A DNA stretch of 64,000 bases from Ehretia macrophylla (lineage: Eukaryota; Streptophyta; Magnoliopsida; Boraginales; Ehretiaceae), in NCBI GenBank assembly GCA_037974665.1, contig CM075765.1, positions 9,035,501-9,099,500 on the forward strand, given 5' to 3'. Of the stretch, positions 55,886 through 64,000 are shown piece after piece. Both the position numbers and the translations under genes were made by a program. The stretch's first letter is position 1; the number at the start of each line of letters is the position of its first letter. Under the pieces are notes generated by a model. That model was not told the origin of the DNA. It did no database searches and worked only from the letters and a program-made list of their open reading frames with translations.

Positions 55886-57700
55886 TTATAGGATTTTCAA
55901 CAATTGAGGATCAGTCTGTTGAGCTTCTCTAATCCAAGATAATAATAAAGATTGAATCTGCAAACTTGCAAATTGAATACTAGAATTTGAAGCTTTGGGC
56001 TTCCATAAACATAGTTCTTCCATGAATTTCCAATTTTTGATAATAAAGCTAGCAACGGTAGCCTTTCGGCTTAAAGCATCAGCAATAATATTGACCTTAC
56101 CTGGTAGATAATTAATAGTGTAGTTATAATCCTCAAGTAATTCCAGCCAACGCCTCTGCTTTATGTTCAACTCTTTCTATGAAAATAGATATTTTAGGCT
56201 CTTATAATCTGTAAAGATTTTGAATTTGTTGCCCCAGAGATAATGACGCCATTTCTTTAATGCAAAGATAATAGCCGCGAGCTCAAGATCATGCGTCGAA
56301 TAGTTGAGTTCATAAGATTTCAGTTTCCTGGAGGCATATGCAATAACTTTTCCATTCTGCATTAATACACAGCCCAAACCCTCCTTAGAAGCATCACTAT
56401 AGATTACCAGATTATCAGTACCTTCAGGCAAAGCAAGAATAGGAATTGTGGTTAACCTTTTCTTCAATTCCTAGAAGCTAGCCTCATACTTTTCATTCCA
56501 ATCAAACACAGTCTTCTTCTGAGTAAGCTGAGTCAAAGGTTCAACAATTTTAGAGAAGTCCTTGACAAATCTTCGATAATACCTTGTTAAACCCAGAAAA
56601 CTACGAATTTCTGTAACAGTTTTAGGCCGTTTCCAAGCTAATATAACCTCAATCTTCGCTGAATCAACATAAATACTATCCTGCGAGATAATATGACCGA
56701 GAAAAGCAAGTTGTTTTAACCAAAATTCACATTTGCTGAATTTTGCAAATAACTTATGCTCTTGAAAAGTCTTTAATACAATCCTGAGATATTGTTCATG
56801 CTCAGCCTCAGATTTAGAATACACAAGAATATCATCAATAAAAATAACCACAAATTGGTCCAGATATGGACTAAATATCCTCTGCATTAAATCTATGAAC
56901 GCAGCGGGAGCATTAGTCAAACCAAACGGCAGAACAACAAACTCATAATGGCCATAATGAGTTCTAAAAGCAATTTTAGGAACATCCTATTTCTTGATCC
57001 TCAACTGATAATAACCCTGCCTCATATCAAATTTAGAAAATACCCTGGCTCTTTGCAACTGATCAAATAACTCTTCAATTAAAGGCAACGAATATATGCT
57101 TTTGATAGTCACTTGATTAAGACCCCGATAATCAATACATAAGTGAAGAGATCTGTCTTTCTTCTTGGCAAATAAAACTGGTGCACCCCAAGGTGAAGAA
57201 CTCAGCTGAATGAATCCCTTCTCAAGCAGACCCTGCAGTTGAACTTTCAATTCCTGTAATTCGGGTGGAGCCATTCTATACGGAGTCTTAGAGATAGATG
57301 TAGTCCCCGGTAATAAGTCAATCATAAACTCTATCTCTCTATCAGGTGGTAAACCAGGTAATTCCTCAGGAAAAACCCCTAGAAACCCTTTCACAATAGG
57401 CACATCATTCAGTTTTAATTTGTCCATAGGTTGGTTAATTAGATAAGCGATATAAGCCTCACAACCTTTGCCTAACAGTTTTGATGCTTTAATAGAAGAA
57501 ATTATAGGAGTTCCAGTTGACTTTCTACTTCTAACAATTTCAATTACAGGCTGGTCGAGAATTTCTAGTTTCACAATCTTCTTTCTACAATCAAGCTGTG
57601 TATAGTATCTTCCCAACCAATCCATCCCCAATATAATTTCAATGTCGTGGAAGGGTAGACTAATCAAATTAGCAGGAAATACACGACCCTCAATATAAAT
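55886..57700 (-). pseudogene. Tekay-2 reverse transcriptase and RNase H
   Basis: Four blocks lie in one frame, separated by TAG codons at 56989-56987, 56473-56471 and 56179-56177. [70 protein letters not shown], then [15 protein letters not shown] and [15 protein letters not shown] (FIDD intact). RNase [51 protein letters not shown] (His of TDHKSL changed to Tyr) and [19 protein letters not shown]. Comparison with Tekay-1 places Gln at two of the TAG codons. Confidence 0.85.
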
Positions 57701-58290
57701 ATTTCATGCCTTACAAATAGATTTGGTAACAAACTTCGGACCTATAGGTGTATAAACCACAATCTCATGCAACAATTTATCATGTTTCAATCTAGCATTT
57801 TGTGCACAAAGAGGTGTAATAAATGAATGAGTAGCCCCGGAGTCAATTAAAACTTTAATCGACTGATCATTAAGAAGAAAAGTAACTTCTACCACCGCAG
57901 TCGTATCCGGAAGCTCCTTTGCATTCAAAGCAAATACTCGGGCCTGCCCCTGTGACGCTGGTGCTGCAGCTGGTGCTCTGGTCTGAGTACCCTGACCAAA
58001 TGTCTGACCCCTGGTGTTCTTGAATTTCAAGCAATCATTGACCCTGTGCTGGTCACTCCCGCAACCTGTACACCTGTTCAATTTCCTCCAGCAGTTCTCC
58101 TCTGTGTGGCCCTGGTGCTGACAAAAGTTGCTCTGCTGGTGACGTCTTAGAGCAGTACCTCCCGAAAGAGCTTTGTAAGAAGAGGTAGCTGACCTACCCT
58201 GCTGCAATCGTGATACAGCTGGACGAGGTTGTCCCTGATTCTAACTTTGAACTGGTCGTGTCTGAGTCTGAGAAGGCCCGATATAACTCT
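57701..58290 (-). pseudogene. Tekay-2 gag knuckle and protease
   Basis: Open 58207-57704. It includes a zinc-knuckle region with two part-changed knuckles (FCQHQGHTEENC, in which the first Cys is Phe-flanked and shifted, and CTGCGSDQHRVNDC). An Ala/Gln-rich linker follows, then QARVFALNAKELPDTTAVVE and the protease site [16 protein letters not shown]. It ends in a TGA (57706-57704). This is the segment that Tekay-1 has lost. Confidence 0.8.
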
Positions 58291-59107
58291 GGGTCTACCT
58301 CGGCTGCTGACTCTGACCAACTAAAATAGTCTGCCTCTGATACCCCTGACTCTGAGTCTGATATAGTTGTTTACTAGGCTGACTCGGCTCCCCAAACAAA
58401 ACTGCTTTACATTTTTCATAACGGGCAGCTATCCTGACTGCTGCTGCATAAGAGGGATAGTCTTGAGTAGACAAATTCAATGAAATATCGGGCCTCAGGC
58501 CCATAATAAACTTCTGAATTCTCTTGCTCTGCGGTTGCACTAACACTGGCATATAACAGGACAAGCGGGTGAAAGCAGCATCATACTGGTCAACAGTCAT
58601 GTTGTCCTGTTTCAGGTTAATGAACTCTTGCTCTCATCTTTCAATAGCTATCTTAGTAATGAATTTCTCTCGAAACTCTCTAACAAACTCATCCCATGTC
58701 TGCGGTATTGCCTCAGCCTCCCATCTAGATTTCATAGTGTGCCACCATTGCTCGACATATCCCTTGAGCAGAAACTCAGCACAAGCAACCCTCATTGCAT
58801 CAGTGTACTCGAGGCCTGTAAGGATTTTTTCCACTTTGTGCAACCACTGCTCAGCCAACATATCATCGGGTTCCCCGAAGAAACTAGACAGTCCACGGTG
58901 CAAGAATTTCTCAAGATAGTTACCACCACCGCCCTCTACTCCAGCCTGGCCGTAACCCGGATTACCCGCAGGGACATTTCCTCCCTGCCTCTGTAATACT
59001 TGAGCAATCTGGCCTATTGCAGCAGTTAACTGTGCATTAATAGCCCGCTGATCTACTTCTTCTTCCCCGGCAACATTCTGATTTCTGTTCTGACGACAAG
59101 GGCCCAT
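58291..59107 (-). pseudogene. Tekay-2 gag, N-terminal and capsid part
   Basis: It starts at ATG 59107 (MGPCRQNRNQNVAGEEEVDQ). Capsid: FLHRGLSSFFGEPDDMLAEQ, EFLLKGYVEQWWHTMKSRW and WDEFVREFREKFI, then a TGA at 58636-58634. The same frame continues with MTVDQYDAAFTRLSCYMPVL, FIMGLRPDISLNL and AAVRIAARYEKCK to a TAG at 58297-58295. The order is usual for chromovirus gag. Confidence 0.85.
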
Positions 59108-59461
59108 CTCAGATAGCTAGAATGCAAAGTATTATGACAGGCACATATTTGATGCTCAAGTAAATCACATAAGGAGGAGTTCAAATAAATTCACATAAAG
59201 TCACATATAAGATCATATGAGCATTTATATACAAAAGATACATATAAGTCACTTAATCATGCTTTACATTCTAAACTTTTCACATTCTTACAATAACTCT
59301 TAAAAGACCTTTCACATTTCCATTTCCATGCTAGCATGTCTTTACCAAATCAATCCTTCACTTAGCTAATCAATGAGTCATTAATTCATGCAATCACGCA
59401 ATCACATAATAGACCTCTACCCACAAACCGAGAAACTTATCTCGGCACATGCATTCTAATA
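59108..59461 (-). other. Tekay-2 leader, non-coding
   Basis: AT-rich leader between the primer site and the gag start; nothing else seen. Confidence 0.5.
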
Positions 59462-59473
59462 GCTCGGATATCA
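59462..59473 (-). other. Primer binding site relic, Tekay-2
   Basis: Minus strand TGATATCCGAGC, against the standard TGGTATCAGAGC, six bases after the LTR end. Confidence 0.7.
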
Positions 59474-59479
59474 CCTAAA

Positions 59480-59878
59480 TGTCACGCCGACCCAACCCCA
59501 CGCTAAAGGTTAAGTCTAGACCCGACAAACGACAGAGTCTCCTCTGTACCGTGGACATTTTGAAAACCTGTAAACATTCAATAAAGCCACAAAACAAACG
59601 AGAACTCTATTTCTAATTAAATCTCAGTTTCAAGGCCATCCGGGCCTTGAACATTACAAACAATTTAGATACATATAAGCATGCATTCCACAATACTATA
59701 TTCTCTACATAAGACCGCTTATCATACCACTCTATGATAGCATTTAAACATACTTAGGAATTAAAGTCAACTATTCAATCCTTGCAATCACACCTAAGCA
59801 TGCAACAAACTAAAAGCAAGAATATTAGTTATTACATACCATAGAAACATATCTCACACTACATTCAACTTACAACTG

Positions 59879-59946
<68 letters not shown>

Positions 59947-62021
59947 CATAGGCTCCAAAATATGTCATAAAATAACACAGGCAAAGTCTTCACACAAACA
60001 GCAAGAACACAGCCACCTCAAGCACAAAGCACACAGCAACTAAGGCAACTGCTCCGCCTGTACCTCATGTTCCTCACCCTCAACTAAATCAAGCTGGGGT
60101 TCAACCTCAGCACCTCCTGAAAACATGTTAGCGAGGTATGAGCAACCACAATTACCAAGTAAGAGATAAGTCTACCAGGGCGTGCAATGCATCAGTTAGA
60201 GCAAATAAGCATTAAGAGAAAGTAAAGGACAATTGAAATAGCAAGTTACCACACATTTGAAAGGATACGATACACTTAATCCCCAACACTCCAGAATATA
60301 CTTTATCTTCGATCACAAACCACGAACCTTGATCCACGAGCCTCGATCAATGTGCCGGCATAACCCCAATCACTCTAGTGGGTGTACTCTGGATGTACCC
60401 TGATAATCCTACGACCCAACACCCCCTGGTAATCTCCGGACTAGGTGAGTGAGGGACTAGAGCACGAAGATCGAATATCCACTGGCAAGCCTACTGCCAC
60501 CCAACCAATACTCAGTACATCCGCCCCTGACACTATGGTTGCGCAACCACTATGCAATTCACTTTAACATATGACAATATAACAACATTGGAAGCAATAA
60601 CACATGGGAGGAACAACAAAGTAGGTTGTCCTCAAAACAGATAGAAATAGAAGCATTAACATATAACAACTAAAAGATTACAAAGGGGCATTAACATATT
60701 TCACATAGAACTTTACCAAAAGCTTAAGAATGTCTTGAAAACACATTTAAACACCTAAGAAACATTTACAAGGTCATAGAAGTGTGAGGTAACCGATTTT
60801 CTACTTTATCACCTTTGTAACTCAAACCATTTTCCTTCCACACACAAGCTATTGTTCTAGTTTAGCGAGCGGGCTATTCCATACGTCTAATCAACCAATA
60901 AGGCACCCCTAGGACCCTCGAAACTACCCAAATGCCCGCGATTCCACAAAAACCCCAATTTTTTCCTTGTGAGTTTGTACTACAAGTACCTTAACCGGAA
61001 CTCAACCAAGGTTTAGCAAAGCATATCTAGCACCTATATAGCCTAAGAATACCAAATGTGATGGCCAAATTAACCCAGATTTGCATTAACCCCAAAACCC
61101 CTTTTTAAAAGTCGCATATTTCATGTTTTAGCCAAGGTTTGAGCAATTCAACCCCATGGGGCTATCAATCTATCTTCATTAATATCTAAGACACCTATTA
61201 GAAGGAACGAATCAAGCCATAATGCACAATTCCACAAAACCCTAGAATTTTATCACTATTCACACCCTAAAATCAAACCATCGAATTTAACCATTTTAAA
61301 AGCGAATCAATGGCATAAATATGGTCTCTAACACTTATATACAATGTATAATACTATATTTGAACATACCATAAGCATTTACTAGCAATTCTATGAACTC
61401 AAAAAAGTTGCAACATTTTAGAAATGCAAAATAAACATGCAAATCCCTCACCAATACGCGTAGAAGCTCGTAAGATGCTTGCAAACTCCCTAAACCACTT
61501 GCTCCTAGCTTGCCAAGGCTTGAAATCAAGATTTGAGGAGCAAAATTTCTCTCTTTTTTCCTCTCAAGGCTGTTGGGTTTCTCCTGCACTATTCACTCTT
61601 TTATTTTTTTTTCCAAGTCAACTTATGAGCTATTGTGTTGTGCATAAACATATATGCTTATGTGTGTTAATTTAGTGTGAGTATGTTGATCCTAATATGA
61701 GTCAAACTAGCGTAACTTAAGTCCAAAGGTGAAATTATATGCTAGCTATCTAAAATATAAAGTTAGACTACGTAACACTATTTACTAAATTCAATAAAAC
61801 ATTTTCTAAACGAGCCTTCCTAGCGCATTTTGCTCAAACACACATTTTTATCATTCTTAAAATAATTAATATGATTTAAGAAAAATGATAATTCAAAGTA
61901 AATAAGTGGTTGAAAATGTGATAAATAGTAACCAAAGAAGTAACAAATAGTTATACAGTAAAGATGCACAAATAGTGGATGCAACAGTTAATTGGTGTAC
62001 GGTAAAATCTCGGGCGTCACA
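59480..62021 (-). repeat. 5' LTR of Tekay-2
   Basis: Complete LTR with CA at 59480 and TG at 62021 (minus-strand sense). It contains the long AT microsatellite at 59884-59943. No gene is inside. Confidence 0.85.
59884..59943. repeat. (AT)n microsatellite within Tekay-2 5' LTR
   Basis: About 30 AT units; the 3' LTR has only about 6 at the same place. Confidence 0.95.
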
Positions 62022-63025
62022 CTCAACCTCTTTGGGCCAAAGTAAAAGAACATTTACCCTTGGTCCTAGACCTAAATTTCTACCCAAGAAGCCTTTTCTT
62101 CATCACTACCATAATGCCCTCACCATTCCAAATTGGAAAAATATTTTCATGGGAAATTTGAATAGGTCTTTAAAGTTAGAGAAAACAAGTGTTCTACCCA
62201 AGATTGTTGATGGTAAAGTGCTGCTTGTCCTCCTTCAACTATGTATGAAAAAACTGAGGTTGTTTGGAAAAGTTGCTTAATTGGCCAATTTGTTGGTAAA
62301 CCAGCTCTTTTGTTTTTTATCAAGAAAGTAATTAAAGCTCAATGGAAAACATATGGTAATGTAGTCATCCAAGCTGTTGGGAATGGTCTTTTTCTGTTTC
62401 TAACTTGAAAGTGAAGACAAGTGTGAAGAGGTCTTAGAGCAATTAGGGCATATTAATCATCATTCTCTCCTTCTTCACAAATGGTAACGCAATACACAAT
62501 AATTTGGATGCAATTTTAGAATGTCCCACTTAGCTATTGGTCAAGAGAAGGATTTAGCTACATTGGTAGTAACATTGGTACTCCATTTCAAATGGATTCT
62601 CACACGAAATCAAAAACTCTATTGGCTTAAGCTAGAATTTGTGTGGAGATGAATATTGAAAAAGATCTCCCTACTTTTACTTATGTTTTTCTCCTCGATG
62701 GTTCTATGGCTTAGGTTCAAATTGGATATCAATGGACTCCCCCAAGATGTTCTCTATGTAATGTTGTTGGGCATTCAAATGACAATTATTCTCATAGTTC
62801 AAAAGAGGATACCGAAATTCTTCCCTCTTCGAAAGTTGCTTAGAACAAGAATGTTGAAAAAGAGAATGGTTGGAATTATGTTGCCAAGAGAAATGAAATT
62901 CAAGTTACTATGCAAGAAGTGGTTTCCAAGAACGTATTTGATGCTCTCAATAAATGTCATGAGGATGATTCTTGTGAGCAAGGCCCAAATGTAATGAAGA
63001 CCGAGACTCATTGAGGTAAATAAGT
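62022..63025 (+). pseudogene. Plant LINE ORF1 (gag-like) relic
   Basis: Many stops, but characteristic blocks survive: LSLIGSNIGTPFQMDSHTKS near 62565-62610, ARICVEMNIEKDLPTFTYVF near 62630-62690, and YQWTPPRCSLCNVVGHSND near 62726-62785. These match the conserved region and zinc knuckle of the DUF4283-type ORF1 of plant L1-like LINEs. The beginning is cut by the Tekay-2 LTR end at 62021. The order ORF1 then endonuclease on the plus strand fits a LINE. Confidence 0.6.
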
Positions 63026-63954
63026 TATGTGGTGAATGACAATCCCACGGAGGCCGAAAATACCAATATACCACAAGACAAATTTCAACCCCTCAACACA
63101 AACCCCAATACTTCCCAAGCCATTCGAGTGCCCGACAGGGTAGTTGATGATTTGAAAAAAGGTCAAATTTCCTTTACTACTCAAGGTACACTTTCTCATG
63201 ACATTGTTATCTTTTTAAATGGATACACCCGCAATTCTCAACCCTCTAATATCCCCTCAACATCCAACATAGTTTCCCCAAATTCTAAATTGGTTCCATC
63301 CGAAACCAATAATTCTATTTTGGGAATTTCCCCTTCCCCCTCCATCTTAATGATTATTTGCTCTTGGAATATAAGAGGCTTTAACAAGCCTTATAAACAA
63401 AAAAAAAATATTTTTTCTTTCCTCAATAAGAACTCTATTGGCATTTTTTGTATTCTTGAAACTAAAGTTAAAGAGTCTAATGCTAGTAATATTATCTCAA
63501 AAAGGTTCAATGATTTTCATTTCATCAATAATTATGATGCATGCATGGATGGTCGTATTTGGCTTTTGTGGGATTTCAAAAAATTCTCAGCCATTAAAAC
63601 TGATTCTATGGATCAAGCTATCCTTTGCCATCTTCAAAGTCTTAATGGTTCCTCAAACTGCCATATTGATTTTGTTTATGGTAGAAATACTCTTAGAAAA
63701 CAGTGAGTTTATGGGATAGGATTCTTGGTTGGAGTAAGTCTCTCAGTAAATCTCCTTGGTGTGTCATGGGTGATTTCAATGAAATTTTAGAAGTTGATGA
63801 TAGGTCCCCAAATTGTTCCCTTTCCTCTAGCTACCATGAGTTTTGTGTTTGTGTCTTTAATGCGCGCCTCCACGAGTATCCAGGCACTGAACCCTTGTTT
63901 ACTTGGTCTAATAAGAATGAATAAATCTTTAAAGCTAGTAAACTTGATAGGGCT
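63026..63954 (+). pseudogene. Plant LINE ORF2, endonuclease domain
   Basis: The open frame 63029-63704 contains a linker followed by MIICSWNIRGFNKPYKQKKN (about 63349), the start of the apurinic-type endonuclease of plant L1-like LINEs. CILETKVKESNASNI with the catalytic Glu and FINNYDACMDGRIWLLWDFK follow. A frame change near 63703 leads to WCVMGDFNEILEVDDRSPN, with the DFN motif, and PLFTWSNKNE, then a TAA. RT is not in the window; the element is cut at 63954 by an LTR end. Confidence 0.75.
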
Positions 63955-64000
63955 TGTCACGCCCCAACTCCACCCCACCTATAATCAGTCAGGACGCAAC
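63955..64000 (-). repeat. LTR end of another Tekay-1-family element (runs off the window)
   Basis: The plus strand reads TGTCACGCCCCAACTCCACC and on to GGACGCAAC. It is the reverse complement of the Tekay-1 LTR end (44804-44847 and 51572-51615) with only one or two differences. It interrupts the LINE endonuclease. Confidence 0.85.

Larger units (their letters stand above)
52001..62021 (-). mobile_element. Second Tekay-type chromovirus, inverted (Tekay-2), 3' LTR end truncated
   Basis: The 5' LTR 62021-59480 (2542 bp) starts TGTGACGCCCGAGATTTTAC on the minus strand and ends GGCGTGACA. The 3' LTR 54467-52001 lacks about 30 terminal bases. A primer-site relic (TGATATCCGAGC, 59473-59462) and a polypurine tract (AAGGGGGAGAGGG, 54480-54468) are in place. 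The genes run gag to chromodomain with several stops and one frame change. It is a different family from Tekay-1, and older. Confidence 0.85.
62022..63954 (+). mobile_element. L1-like LINE, truncated at both sides
   Basis: Carries ORF1 and endonuclease remnants on the plus strand. It is bounded on the left by the Tekay-2 LTR and on the right by a further Tekay-1-family LTR. Confidence 0.7.

Overview
This is a stretch of flowering-plant nuclear heterochromatin. It is AT-rich and, with little exception, built from transposable elements: Ty3/gypsy lineages (Tat, Reina-like and Tekay/Del chromoviruses), Ty1/copia lineages (Angela-like and Sirevirus), a LINE, PIF/Harbinger, and hAT-like and Mutator-like MITEs. 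I found no intact host gene, tRNA, rRNA or CRISPR array. Every coding region is element-derived and broken, except for one captured piece of a host Ca2+-ATPase gene. Low GC and this element mix fit a eudicot, but the species cannot be told from the sequence.

Left part (1-16.4 kb). The 3' half of a Tat-lineage gypsy element (about 715-5578, + strand) keeps its integrase end, a repeat-bearing 3' UTR, an antisense extra gene with its own TATA box and a clear spliceosomal intron, and a probable 3' LTR. After an empty AT-rich stretch come two palindromic Mutator-like MITEs with perfect 10-bp and 9-bp target duplications. Next is a short non-autonomous chromovirus (8913-12131). Its 5' LTR holds a hAT-like MITE, and its interior has swapped most of pol for a fragment of a P2B (ACA-type) Ca2+-ATPase. 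A decayed PIF/Harbinger element with a 1-kb tandem duplication follows, then AT microsatellites.

Middle part (16.1-42.4 kb). An old minus-strand copia element is split by a 9.5-kb Angela-like element (17402-26936) with 2.2-kb LTRs. These LTRs are diverged overall but share a perfectly identical 344-bp tract over the promoter region. Beside it lies a tandem Sirevirus array on the minus strand: LTR - extra ORF - pol - gag - shared LTR - extra ORF - pol. Palindrome-rich tracts lie in the LTRs and downstream of pol.

Right part (42.4-64 kb). A nearly full-length Tekay element (42437-51615, CATAG target duplication) sits inside the second Sirevirus unit. Its gag-pol is one reading frame broken by only three TAG codons and one in-frame gag deletion. 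A second, inverted Tekay-type element (52001-62021) is fused to the broken Sirevirus at a microhomology junction. A LINE (62022-63954) is cut by the end of another LTR of the first Tekay family at the window edge.

Relative order read from nesting: copia relic, then Angela into it; Sirevirus tandem, then Tekay-1 into its second unit; LINE, then a further Tekay LTR into it. Many in-frame stops look like C-to-T changes at CAG or CGA codons, as expected for methylated, silenced DNA.
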